A stretch of DNA of 64,000 bases from Archilochus colubris (taxonomy: Eukaryota; Chordata; Aves; Apodiformes; Trochilidae), in assembly GCA_023079485.1 (NCBI GenBank), contig CM041090.1, positions 3,139,163-3,203,162 of the forward strand, read 5' to 3'. A program made the translations under genes and the position numbers. Every line of letters begins with the position of its first letter. Position 1 is the stretch's first letter. Under the pieces are notes generated by a model that saw nothing but the letters and a program-made list of their open reading frames with translations, did no database searches and was not told the origin of the DNA. Below are positions 37,301 to 49,085 of the stretch, one piece after another.

Positions 37301-39451
37301 CTCTTCTGTCCCACAGGACCAGCCCAGCACTGGGATGAAGGGAGCTGGGGATGCTTTCAGCTCCATCCTGAGATCTGGGGCACGGAGGGAGCTCCAGGTG
37401 CTGCTGTGCCACTTGCTTGCCCGAGCATCCTCTGCCAGGAATATTTACCAGTTTGTTAAACATGGGCTAGAGTGGTACCTGTTCTCCAGCTGTTGGCTGT
37501 ATGTTACCCTTAACAGGCTATTTTGATTAAAATAAGTCAATTCAGCTGCATGCTCAGAGCAGAGAGCTCTGAAACAAGTAGTTCCAGCAGGTTTTCCCTG
37601 CTGCACCAGAGTATTAAGTTACAGGCACCACATCAGGAGAATATGATCTATAAACCTCAGGATTCTCTTCCAAATTAAAGACATGTAGATCAAGTTTAGC
37701 TGAAAATCAGATTTTTTTACTTAGAGTAACAAAATCAATCTATATGGAATAAATACTCATGCATGGTTTTGAAGTTTCAGAGAAAAAAAACACCTTTTTG
37801 CAGCAAGTAACTTGCCACCTGGGGTTTTTTTTTCAGTCCAAACCATTTCATGTTGTTTTAATGCATTAAAGCCTGAAAATAATTTGGACTGGAAGCCAGT
37901 AATAAACAAAAAGCAAAGTGACTGTCCAGCCCTTGTCATCTGTAATGAGAAGAAAATTGGATATAATTATAAACCTTTGATTTTTTTACTAATCTCAGCC
38001 ACTGGTAATAGCATAATTGAAGATAATCAAGTTGCTTTGTAAAAAGGGCATTCACTTAAAGGGCAACACATTGCACTTAACTCTAATATTGAAGAATGTA
38101 AAGGGAAAACAGCCTTTAATTTAAAAACAGGATCTGAAGAAAAGCCTTGGTAGGGAAGTAAAGTGTTGGCAACTCTTATGACACTTGGTATTTTCCTTAA
38201 AGCTTCTGATTACATGGGTTTCTCAGCTTTCATTTTAAAAATAGTGCTTTCTTGCCCTCTGGCTAAGAGCTTGCAGAAAGCCTGAGTGTATGGAGAAAAT
38301 ATTTAAGGATTCCTAAGCTAGAAGTAAATAAAAGGCAGCCACTTTTTCATTATTACTTTAAATACCATGATTTTAAAACTAGTTCTGGCAGCTCTGGCTT
38401 TTTTTCTTTTTTTTTTTTTTTTCTGAACTGGTGACAATGTTTAAGTGAAAAATCAGCTTTTTTTGTTGGGCATTCAGGTAGCACCTGTGTCAACTTAGTC
38501 TCTAAAGCTTCCATGCATTCAAGTGATAGTAATGACTTATACAGGTAGTAACTACTGTGATGCAGGGTATTTTTAGAGCAAAACTTTCTCAAAAGCACAA
38601 ACACTAAAAGTACAAAACCTGTTTGAGCTGAAGAGCTCCATCAAAAGAGTCCCAGAGAGCTGAAAACGTGGGTCAGACTTGCATAGGTACTTCAAAAAAA
38701 GATCTTTTTGGAAAAATGAGAAAAAAATGAGATTCTTTCTCATTTTCCTTCTCTTTTTGAGCATGAGTTGCACGTTGTATCACAGGGAGAAAAATGCCAA
38801 CTTGATTTTTTAAAAAATAATTTGTTTTTTGGGGCTAGAATATCATGTTTTAGCCAAGTGAAAGCTTAGCCAAGTGCTATTTTATTTTAGCTGCCAACAC
38901 GGACAGTGACTCCGCAAGTAAAAGGTTGTTAGGTTAAAAAGAAAATGTCAAAAGGGTTCTTGATAATTCTTTCAGTAAAAATAGATACAAACTAAAGATG
39001 AAAGCAGTAAAAGCTTTGGCATTTTGCTTTTACTGTTTGGAAACTAAAGCAGCTCCAACGCTTTACAAAATGTCCAATTGGATTTCCATGTTTTGTTCAG
39101 TCCTAAGAACAAGAAATGCCACAAAGTCTGGGGCAGATTCAGTGGGTTTTCCAACTAAAAATTGGTGTGGCTTGGGTTAGATTTTCACTCTCAGTTTCAG
39201 ACTTGTCTGAATATCATTTGTCTCGTTATTTCGTATCTAGCCCTTCAAGTGGGAAGAGAAAATAAGTTGGGGTTTAATTTTTTTTTTTCTTCTCAATTTA
39301 CTTTGTGACTCAGGTCATACACTCTGTATATTCCCCTTCATTACTTCCCCAGAACATGCATTTCAGCATTTTTCCCCCTGTGCAGGTTTTTCATACTTTA
39401 AAGAAGAATTGAGAAAATGCCCAAGCCAGGGTACAAACCCTTTCAAATTGT

Positions 39452-39659
39452 CTTTCCTTTCCTTTCCTTTCCTTTCCTTTCCTTTCCTTTCCTTTCCTTT
39501 CCTTTCCTTTCCTTTCCTTTCCTTTCCTTTCTTTCCTTTCCTTTCCTTTCCTTTCCTTTCCTTTCCTTTCCTTTCCTTTCCTTTCCTTTCCTTTCCTTTC
39601 CTTTCCTTTCCTTTCCTTTCCTTTCCTTTCCTTTCCTTTCCTTTCCTTTCCTTTCCTTC
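39452..39659. repeat. (TTTCC)n pyrimidine array, copy 2
   Basis: About 208 bp of TTTCC units with one shortened unit near 39,530, then the same degenerate CTCCTTTCTTCT tail as copy 1. Array length differs more than two-fold between the copies. Confidence 0.95.
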
Positions 39660-40460
39660 TCCTTTCTTCTCCTTTCCTTCTCCTTTCTATTCTTCTCCTT
39701 CTCCTTTCTTCTCCTTTTCCTTCTCCTTTCTTTTCTTTTTTTTTTCTAAAGTAGAAAATCTGTTATTTTCTCACAGAATTAAAAACAAATTCTTTGGAGA
39801 ATAACCATCTTTTTTGCCCTTGCAGCTGTCAGAAACGTGTGGCTACTCCTGCTTTTACTTTGGAGAATTAAGAATTAAACCAAAGTGTGTCATAAAATTA
39901 GCCACTCATTTATGCAGGACCTAGATTAAAACCAATTTTGTTTTGGACTGCTACAGAAATTTCATTCCCAGTTCCCTCTGGGCCACTCAGTTGCTGTCCC
40001 TACCATTAGACAAAGCATAAAGGAGGAAATGAAATATTAAAAGGCAAGTCCATTCATTTTATGCTCCATTAGGAACACATTAACTAACAAACAGTAATGA
40101 TTGTGTTTACCAGGGAGTAAAAAAAAAAAAGAATCTATTTTCAAACAAACTCTCTTCAAGCTTCCTAAAGATTCTGCAGGAGGAATTACAGCTTTTTATT
40201 ATTTTATTATTTACAGCATCAAGTGGAGGGTCCTGAGCTGGCCTGGAGCTTGCAAACTCAAGCAACTAAAACAGGCTGGGGCAATGCAGAGCCCAGGGTG
40301 GGCTAGTAAGATACCTGACCACTAAAATGGCTACCAGCACACTAACTACCTATTTTAGAGCTAATTTCAGTACCCATTTGCTACAAAACTCTCATTTCTG
40401 GGCCATCTTCCTCTGTGCTGCATGAGCATCTGAAACGATTCCCCACATGGTTCTTAACCC

Positions 40461-41452
40461 CTGTGCTGGGTTAGGAACTGGCTGGAGGGCCGGGCCCAGA
40501 GAGTGGTGCTGAACGGGGCTGCATCAAAATGGCGGCCGCTCACCTGTGGTGTCCCCCAGGGATCAGTGTTGGGCCCAGTGCTGTTCAATATCTTCATTGA
40601 TGATTTAGATGAGGGGATTGAGTCCGTCATCAGCAAGTTTGCAGATGACACTAAGCTGGGGGGAAGTGTGGATCAGCTGGAAGGCAGGAGGGCTCTGCAG
40701 AGGGACCTGGACAGCCTGGAGAGTTGGGCTGAATCCAATGGGATGAGGTTCAACACAACAACCCCATGGGGAGCTCCAGGCTGGACACAGAGTGGCAGAA
40801 AGGGACCTGGGAGTCTGGATTGCCAGGAAGCTGAACATGAGCCAGCAGTGTGCCCAGGTGGCCAAGAAGGCCAATGGCATCCTGGCCTGGATCAGGAACA
40901 GCGTGGCCAGCAGGTCCAGGGAAGGGATTCTGCCCCTGTACTCAGCCCTGGTGAGGCCACAGCTTGAGTCCTGTGTCCAGTTCTGGGCCCCTCAGTTCAG
41001 GAAGGAGATTGAGGTGCTGGAGCAGGTCCAAAGGAGGGCAACCAGGCTGGTGAAGGGACTCGAGCACAGACCCTATGAGGAGAGGCTGAGAGAGCTGGGG
41101 GTGTTCAGCCTAAAGAAGAGGCAGCTCAGGGGAGACCTCATCACTCTCTACAACTCCCTGAAAGGAGGTTGGAGCCAGGGGGGGGTTGGGCTCTTTTGCC
41201 AGGCAACTCTCAGCAAGACAAGAGGGCAGGGTCTTAAGTTGTGCCAGGGGAAGTTTAGGTTGGATATTAGAAAGAATTTCTTTATGGAGAGGGTGATCAG
41301 CCATTGGAATGGGCTGCCCAGGGAAGTAGTGGATTCTCCGTGTCTGGAGATATTTCAAAAGAGACTGGATGTGGCACTCAGTGCCATGGGCTGGGAACCG
41401 CAACAGTGGTTCAAGGGTTGGTCCAACCCAGCCAATTCTATGATTCTATGAT
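40461..41452 (+). mobile_element. CR1 LINE, 3' half with partial reverse transcriptase, in block B'
   Basis: Same 5' truncation point as the block B copy. RT motifs [20 protein letters not shown] and FADDTK are present. It lacks about 30 bp after GGTTCAACAC, lacks the short insert after CAGAGTGG, and lacks about 30 bp of the 3' region after TTCAAGGGTTGG. The first two deletions are shared with the 50.2-kb CR1. The downstream frame stays open for 219 codons ([19 protein letters not shown] to the C-terminus), but the element is truncated. Confidence 0.93.
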
Positions 41453-41479
41453 ACCCACAGTCTCTGAAGGGCTCTTGGT

Positions 41480-41886
41480 TTCCAAACCAGGAGAAGATGA
41501 ACCACATCCTATCAGATAGATGGCACCAAGATGTGGCAGTCCTGTATCTATGCCTTTATATTTTAATATTTACTTCTGGAAATCTTTTGGGCAATATTTT
41601 TCTACTGCATTCTATCAGATAGAAGGTATCAAAATATGGCAGTCTCAAATCCATGCCTTTATATTTTAATTTTTACTTCTGGAAATGTTTTGAGCAATGG
41701 TTTTCTACTACATTCTATCAGATAGGTGGTATCAAAATAGGGCAGTCCCATTATCTATGCCTTTATATTTTAATTTTTTCTTCTGGAAATCTTTTTGGCT
41801 ATGTTTTTCTACTACATCCTATCAGATATATCCACCAAGATATGGCAGTCCTGTATATATGCCTTTATATTTTAATTTTTACTTCT
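41480..41886. repeat. ~103-bp tandem array with GATA palindromes, copy 2 (about 4 units)
   Basis: ATGCCTTTATATTTTAAT at 41,550, 41,653, 41,757 and 41,859 (periods 103, 104, 102). CTATCAGATA at 41,509, 41,612, 41,715 and 41,819. Nearly identical to copy 1 over the shared part. Confidence 0.92.
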
Positions 41887-42387
41887 GAGTTTTGGCCAAC
41901 GCCTTTCTCCATGGGAATATAGATCCATGACGTGCTTGGCTTTTTTCCCCCGTTTTTCTGTGTTTAGTTGGGAGCTGTGTTATTGCACTCTTTCTCCAGC
42001 AAGGGGCATGGGAGATCTTCAGCAGCATCCCCAAGCAAAGCTCTTTCCTCAAGTTCAGAGGGTGCTTGTGGCTGCGTTTCCCCGACCCATCCAGAAGGGA
42101 TGAGCAGGAAACCTCTGCAGGATGCACCCCGGTGCTACCCCCATGCTATCCTTCACACCGACTTGAGTTAAAGGCTGACAAATTTGTGTGAAAAGAGCTG
42201 TTTCTGGTTTTTTGCATCCACAGGCTTCCCGGGTGTTTGTGGTGGGATGATACATCCCATTTTGTGAGGCTGTTTCCCCGATCCTGAGATTTTTCCTCTT
42301 GTGTTCTGAGCAGCAAGTGGAGCTCTGTGGCCTCAGGGCAGTCAGAGCATCCTGCCAAAGCCCTGGAAAATGCCACTCTGAACATTT

Positions 42388-42840
42388 CATAGAATCACGG
42401 AGGCACAAAATCATTGAGGCTGGAAAATCCCTCTAGGATGATCCACCATCCCGTGGCACTCAGTGCCACCTCAGCCTTTCCGTAAACCCCTCCAGGGATG
42501 GGGACTCCAGCACTGCCCTGGGCACTGCATACCAGTGCCTGATCCCCCTCTCCCTAGTGAAGTGCTTCCTGATGTCCAACCTAAACCTCCCCTGGGGCAG
42601 CCTCAGCCCATGGCCTCTCCTCCTCTCACTCCTTGCCTGACCCCAACCTCCCTTCAGAACCTGTAGAGAGTGAGAAGCTCCCCCCTGAGCCTCCTCTCCA
42701 CACCCCCAACTCCCTCAGCCTCTCCCCATCCCTTTCTTTCCCCCTGCTCCCTTCACAGCCTCCTTGCTCTCCTCTGGACCCACTCCTCAGCATCCTTCTT
42801 GAAGTGAGGGACCCAGAGCTGGACACAGGACTCCTCAGAG
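42388..42840 (-). mobile_element. CR1 LINE 3' fragment (older subfamily)
   Basis: It starts CATAGAATCACGGAGG, passes CCAGGGATGGGGACTCC and CTAAACCTCCCCTGG, and reaches AGAGCTGGACACAGGACTC. CR1 layout is clear but diverged, with broken frames. Confidence 0.85.
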
Positions 42841-44829
42841 TACTCATGGGAGGTTTGTTTCAGTTTTTCCAGTTTCCCCAGGGACACACTTTGCACAGGA
42901 AAGCAGCAGAAACAAATCCAAGGAGCCAGGCCAGGGCTACCTGCCTGCTGTCTGCCTTCACAGGCACCCTCAGCAGGGTACAATGTACATAGTTGAAGCC
43001 TGGGTGATGTTGCAGGGGTGATGAATGAGGCACCAAGCATCTCTTGGCCATGCAGGTAGAAGCAGCAGGCTGGGAGACAGAGGAAGGTGCAGTTCAAAAG
43101 CTGAAATGGTGGAGTGTGGAGTGGGCACTGCTGGAGGAGTCCTTACCCAGGGCTTTGCAGACTTAACTAGAGCCAGGCTGCTGAACTTCTGCATTTCTGC
43201 TGCTGGCATGGTGTAATCAGCCAAGTTCTGATCCATGACACTGTGTGGGGCTCTGGAGTGGAAAGCAGAAGGATTCAGGCAGCAGCAGGGGTGGGGGGTC
43301 CATAGCTGTGACTGATGCTATCGCTTCCCTTTTCCCAGGGGGAATCTCACCAGCCTTTTCCCAGGTGTGTGTGTGTGATTTCCTCTTGTGATGCTTTCTC
43401 ACTTACCCAATTCAAACTTGGTTTCTCCTGCCACTGGATGGAGAGGCTTAAACATCCCCTGGCAGTGTCTTGATCCTCTCTGACTTCTCTTTCCCCTTGC
43501 AGCCCCATGGGGAGACAGGTTGGACCAACTCCTCACAGGCACCTTCCTGGAGCAAGTGCTGAGAGAGAAGAGACCATGCAAATGCTTTCTATGTAAAGCA
43601 AGCAAGGAACATTGTGGCTGAGTGAGCTTTGGCTGCCCAGGGATCAGAGGAGCTGCCAGGGTTAAGTGGGACAAGTTTCTCCCTCTACTGGAGCCTCGGA
43701 AATGCAAGGATTTGTGTTGTTTACTGAGATCCACGTTGGGTACTGTCACCACCCCAGATTCAGTGACTGCTCACGTTTAATCTTTCTGTCAAAAGCTGAC
43801 AAAGCTTTTTCCCTAGGCCTGTGTTTATCTCTCTGATAGAACAGGGAGGTAAGTCAGCTCTCACACCCAGGAGGGAGTAGAGAAACAGCATTCAAAAGGG
43901 GAAAGAAAAACTCTATTTGCAGCTTGACAAGAGCAAGTGTCAGAAAAAATAAGAAGCATGCACTAACATGAAAGAGAGCAATGCATATTCCCAGGCATTG
44001 CTGCCCACACTCACACAGATTATTTCCTTCCACCCTTCCCAGTGCCTTGGAACCTTGAGGTTTCTCTTTTCAAGTGCATTAGCATGTGCAACCAAGTGTC
44101 CAGGGTGTCCTGTGTTAGCAAAAGCTCTTCCCAGTGTCATGGAAAAATCAGGAGAGGACCATCTTCTCTCTCATGTCTCAGTGAGAAGCCTCTCTGTGTC
44201 AGGATCCATAAAAATGCTGCCTTGGAGCAAGGGACTGGCATTATGGATTCAAACAAATAGTGGAGAAGAGGCAGGAGAGGGTTAACATCACCTTTTTGTA
44301 GTTGTAGGTTAAGTAGTGAAACTGAGGGCAATCTAATTGTATTTATCTTTGCTTTAACCTCTGGGCCTGGATCCAGACATTCCAGTTTTAAGGGAGCATG
44401 CAAGGTTAAATCCAGCAGGAAGAGGATCTCTGCAGTCCCCTTCTGTCAGTATGAAGCCTGGTGAATACAAGGCAGTCCTGGGTGGCTGGTTCTGTTGCAG
44501 TGCTAAAATGTGGGATGATTATTATCTTGGGAAGAGAGGAGGAGGCCTAAAGAAGGTGTCTGAATTGTTCAGCTTTCTCTAATGGAAGGATAGCCCTTCT
44601 TTCCTGCTCTGTAGCTACCTATTGGAATGAAGATGTGATTTAAAATGGAGATAAATTTAGGGCTTTACAAGTGCTGATTCCTGAGCAATACAGGATACAA
44701 TGTGTGCAAAGCTTTTGCTGCTGTCAACCAACTCTAATGCTCAAGGACAACTTAAGTCTCTGCCTGTGGTCTGCAGTTCATGGTCTGCTCCTATGGGACC
44801 CTTGAAAGGAAACCCAAACCAAGGCAATG

Positions 44830-44895
44830 TCTCGGGCCCTTCCATCCCAAACCATTCTGATTCTGTGATGCTGGGATCCCATGATTCTGAATTCT
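44830..44895 (+). mobile_element. Possible CR1 3' tail remnant
   Basis: CCTTCCATCCCAAACCATTC then TGATTCTGTGATGCTGG resembles the end of a CR1 3' region with its tail repeat. Only about 65 bp, so the call is weak. Confidence 0.5.
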
Positions 44896-45802
44896 CTGTT
44901 TAGCTTTCTGCCTTGGCAGTAGGGGGTATTTAGGAGCCACAAATCAGGACTAGTGGACTGTGATAAAATGCTGGATGGGAAGCAAGGAAAAATGATTCTT
45001 TCTTTGAGGATTTTAAGAACTGTTAAGGAGGAGCTGGTCTGCTGGGTCATACCATTTCCTTCTCAGGAAGGGAGGTGAAGGTTATCTTTGATGTGATCCA
45101 CTTTCATGAACTTTAAAGGGATTTAAAAGCAGTTTTGCCCTGCTCCTACTGAGAGGAACTCTTGCAGAATGTGGAAGAAAGGGCAGGCACTTATTGCTGC
45201 TGGTGGCCTGGGGACTAACAGAAGGGGATGGGATTCTAGCAGGAAACAACTCCTAAAAATACCCAAGAAGTAACAACAGTGCATTTTACCTTCTCCAGAA
45301 CATCCTGGAGAAGCCATTTGCTGAGCTGGACTGAGACACAAGAGCATCACTGCCAGGGTAGGTGCTCAGACTGACTTCAGTGGGACTGCCCAGCAGTGAG
45401 GAGAAGGCTGCAAGGACAAAGCCTTGGTGTTCCAGAGGGAAAAGAAGAGACACACCTGCCCTATGCCATCCTCTGCAGCTGGATCACATCCCAGGGGCTG
45501 GCTAACATCACCCAGCAGGAAGGTTCAGAGCATGAATGAGATCTCATTTGCTGCTGACCTAAGAAGTGGAAGCAAAATGGGGTTTCTTGATCTGGAATTC
45601 TCGGTGGCCAATTAATTATTGTGGGACATATAACGAGCCCTGGCATGACTCACTGCTCCTGATCTTCCCTGTGGATGCTCAAAGGGATCCAGGTGATGTA
45701 TCTTGCACAGCTACCATTAAAACTCTTTCCTAGGTTGCTTGGGAACTTTCAGGCCTTGATTCATCCACACAAATCTGGGCAGCCTACAGGGAGGGGGTGC
45801 TG

Positions 45803-45842
45803 TGGATGGATGGATGGATGGATGGAGGGATGGATGGATGGA
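45803..45842. repeat. (TGGA)n microsatellite
   Basis: About ten TGGA units with one GGGA interruption. Confidence 0.95.
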
Positions 45843-48084
45843 GTGCTGCCTCAAAGCACCAATGCCACCTCCCTTGTCTGTCCCAGTGCGACAGGACCAG
45901 CCTGGTAGGGTCTGACAGCAAAGCTCAGCTTGGTGGGGAGGTGTGAGTGGCTGTCAGCACCTCCCACCTTGTTCCTGCAGGAGGGAAGATGCTGTGCCCA
46001 CAGGCAGGTGACAGACTCTCTCTGCAGGATGTGTCCCTTTGTGGCTTCTCCTCTGCATCTCAGGTGCCTCTGAGAGCTCTGTTTCTTTGGTTTCTTCTCT
46101 CCCTTCAAGGCAGGAATGTGCCTTGGAGAGAGCAAGCAATCTCCCCTTGCTGCTGTCTTGACATTTCCCCAGCTGTGTCTGCATCACAGCATTCTTAAGG
46201 GAGCCTCTTGACTCTAGGAGCTGCAGGGTTCATTTAAGTCATTCTAATAGAAGTAATTAAGAGGCAGAGCCCCATGGGGAGCATCATACACCTTCCTCAA
46301 GCTGCAGGGTGGCTCTGGGCTCCTTCTGCCCAAAGCAGCCACTGCCTGGTTGTCTTGTATATGTGTTTGGCAGTGGCAAAGGAGTTACCTATCTCCAGGA
46401 TCTTGCAATAGTGAGCAGATCCCACTCATGATTTGCTCATAATCCCCTGGGTCACTGGGTTTGTTGGTTTGGGGTCATATCAAGCCCTGCTCCCAGTGTG
46501 GGGAGGGCTGGCAGATGACTCTTCAGAGGATTCTTCTTAGACACTGATGTGAGGAAGGGAGAAGAAGGGCTGCAGCCCTGGAGATGTGGCACCAGAAGGA
46601 TGCTGACCCTGGGCTGAGCCTGGAGAGCAGCTGCAGAAGCATTTCAGGGGTGAACATCTGAGGTGAGATGAAGAGAGGCCAAGGTAGGGCATTTTTGTAA
46701 GCTATGGCTGAGCAGCAGCCCAGCCTACAGGACAGCAGGAGAGGAGGGAGAGCATCGAGCTGAATGGAAGGGGAATCTCCATCTGGGAATGACAGCACTG
46801 AAGTAGGGAAGATCCAGGAAGGAACATATGGACACTACATGTGTGGTTGTCAGACAGTATCAAAGGGATAAGGTGGGAAGCCAGATTTTGAGTAAGACTG
46901 AAAAAGCATCAGGAAAAAAATGAACTGGAAGAGCTCATCTACCCTGGCTTTCCCCTGGGTAATGACCCAGAAGGGCCCTGCTAGGGCTGTTTCGTTTTCA
47001 CTTCCTGAGAAAGGGAGATTGTATGCTGATGCTGTAGGGTTCCTCTGGGGAACAGAAGTTCTGGCATTCCCAGCCAAGATGTTAAATATATTGGATGTTA
47101 GCTCTCTCATTCTCAGGGTCAAAAGCATCTCCTGAGTACCCAGCCATCAGAAGCTGAATACACAGAAGGCCTCTGGACAGGCTAGGACTTTGGAAAAAAC
47201 ATCTCCTCCAGCCCAGGCTCACAATCTCCTCATCTCTGGGTACACTGAGGACCCATCTCCCCTGCACCCCCCCATCTCCTGCTGCAGCTCAGAGGGGAGG
47301 GAGTTTGCAAGGCTGCAGTTCTGCCCTGCCTTGAGTCCCTTTTTTGAAGCCAGACAGTTTTCCCATAAAACCAGGAGTGAGGGCAGTGGCATTGCCCCAC
47401 GTGGTGTTTTCAGGAACAGATGTATATGTTTTTAGCACCAGGCAGATAAGGAAAATAAGTCCTGACAAGCTTGTGATTACATATTTATCCAGCAGCACTT
47501 AAGAGCCACCACAAGGTGCTCCTTTGTTTCTAACAACTCTCTGCTTGATGCTCCCTCTCCTCCCTGTGCTTTTGCATCCACTCCAGCACCTTCAGTATCT
47601 GCACAGCATCTCCCTGGGGAAAAAGAAGAGGGCATATGTGTGTGGGTGACAGACGGGGGCTGGGGGGAGCATCCATCTTCAGGGATGTCACTTGTCATCC
47701 CTCTGCAAGTGCCAGCACTTCTGGGCAGACAGAGTAGAGATTGCCTTTGTAGCTGCTGAGCAAGGTAAACAAGTTTCTTCAGGACCAGCACTGTTCCAAG
47801 GCAACCAAGGGTGCTGGGGCTATAAATACAGCCAGCAGGACTTAATATTTTTGTCTAGGTGTTTCTTCTATAGAAGACAAATAGAAGGCAATAGCAACAA
47901 AAGTCCATCTTTATTAAAAATGCAAAGCATCTATGTGAGGAGAAGGGAAAAGGATGAAAAGAGGTTTATATTCTGTTTCGCTGTTAAAATCACTCTGCTG
48001 ATTTTCTCCTTGGTACCATCCAGATCAAAGACACTCCTCTGGCCCTTCACCCAGCAGCCTGCCCCTGAGTCTCAGGGGAGACCT

Positions 48085-48395
48085 TCTGCCCATGTTCAGG
48101 ACTTCCAGGGCAGCTCCAAAGCAGCTGGAGACTCCCTGTGTCCAAGGAGTCCCATGGACAAGACGAGGGGCAATGGGCACAAGGTGCTCCTGGGGAGATT
48201 CCATTGGAACACAAGAGGGAAATTTTTCCCCATGAGGACAGTCAGACCTTGGAATGGTCTCCCAGGGGAAGGGGTGGATTCCCCCACTTGGGAAAGTTGG
48301 AAGTCTCAGCTCCAGAGGGACAATAAGATGAGAAGGGTTGGAGCAGGGCATCCTGGTGGTCCCTTCCAACCTCACATCCTGGGTTCCATGATTCT
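48085..48395 (+). mobile_element. CR1-type LINE 3' fragment, divergent subfamily
   Basis: The plus frame reads a degenerate CR1 ORF2 C-terminus (KTRGNGHK, RTVRPWNGLPGEGVDSP), followed by GGTGGTCCCTTCCAACCTCA and a TCCATGATTCTT tail. It differs clearly from the other CR1 copies here. Confidence 0.8.
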
Positions 48396-48917
48396 TCTCC
48401 CTGATCCCTGAGGACCACCCAGCACCCAGCAAGCCAGGCAGTGGTGGCATCCCTGAAAAGTGAGTGGTCAGACACCTGAAGGCAAACTCTTGGCTGGAAG
48501 GATGGTGTTGGACACCTCAGCACTCAGCTCAGCTTTTTTTTCCCATTGAAAGAAGAGTGAGCATCTGCAGTGGAAGAAATGGGGACACCCAAGAGGTGGG
48601 GGGGGAATGGGGGAGGTGTGAAGGAATTGCCTTGTTCCACTTGTACTTTGAGGCTTCCACAGCTCCTCCACATCCTCCTGAGGGTGGTGTAAGGGGCTCA
48701 GATGGGAATGGGGACAAGAGGCAGAGCTGGGCCATGAGTTGTGAGAGCAGAAGCTGCAGGCGTGGTGGGTGAAGCGTGAAAACTCTTCCTGCAGCTTGAC
48801 CTCCTTTTTGGTGTCCTCAGGGACAGCTGATGCTCTTCTTGGCTGTTATTAAAAACTGTTGTTATGGGGAACTCTGAGGATGCTCCTTGGAGGCAGAGCT
48901 GCTGGTGCAGAGCTGGG

Positions 48918-49085
48918 AGCTGATGCCATAGGAGAGGAAACACCATTCTGCTCCAGGTGTTCCAATCCCTGGTAGCTGATGCCATAGGGGAGGAAACACC
49001 ATTCTGCTCCAGGTGTTCCAACCCCTGGGAGCTGATGCCATAGGAGAGGGAACACCATTCTGCTCCAGGTGTTCCAACCCCTGTC
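48918..49085. repeat. 56-bp minisatellite, 3 units
   Basis: AGCTGATGCCATAGG recurs at 48,918, 48,974 and 49,030. The units are about 95% alike and include ACACCATTCTGCTCCAGG and TGTTCCAA(C/T)CCCTGG. Confidence 0.93.

Larger units (their letters stand above)
34575..39450. other. Unique spacer between A' and B'
   Basis: Non-coding sequence with an A-rich stretch (35,573-35,635), a CR1-like fragment (about 37,115-37,300) and a T run near 38,398-38,422. No gene or exon was recognised. It is the segment absent between A and B in the first arrangement. Confidence 0.6.
39451..41852. repeat. Duplicated block B, copy 2 (B')
   Basis: Second copy of block B. The TTTCC array is shorter (about 210 bp) and the CR1 carries extra deletions. 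The 103-bp array continues past the shared end for one more partial unit (to about 41,886). Confidence 0.92.

Noticed and set aside
39409..39804. 131-codon frame of repeating FPFLS
   Set aside because: Same TTTCC artefact in the second copy.
40792..41451. 219-codon open frame
   Set aside because: C-terminal ORF2 remnant of the block B' CR1, not a host gene; covered by the CR1 entry.
47692..48411. Plus-strand 239-codon frame
   Set aside because: Its C-terminal third is a degenerate CR1 ORF2 remnant fused by chance to upstream open sequence.
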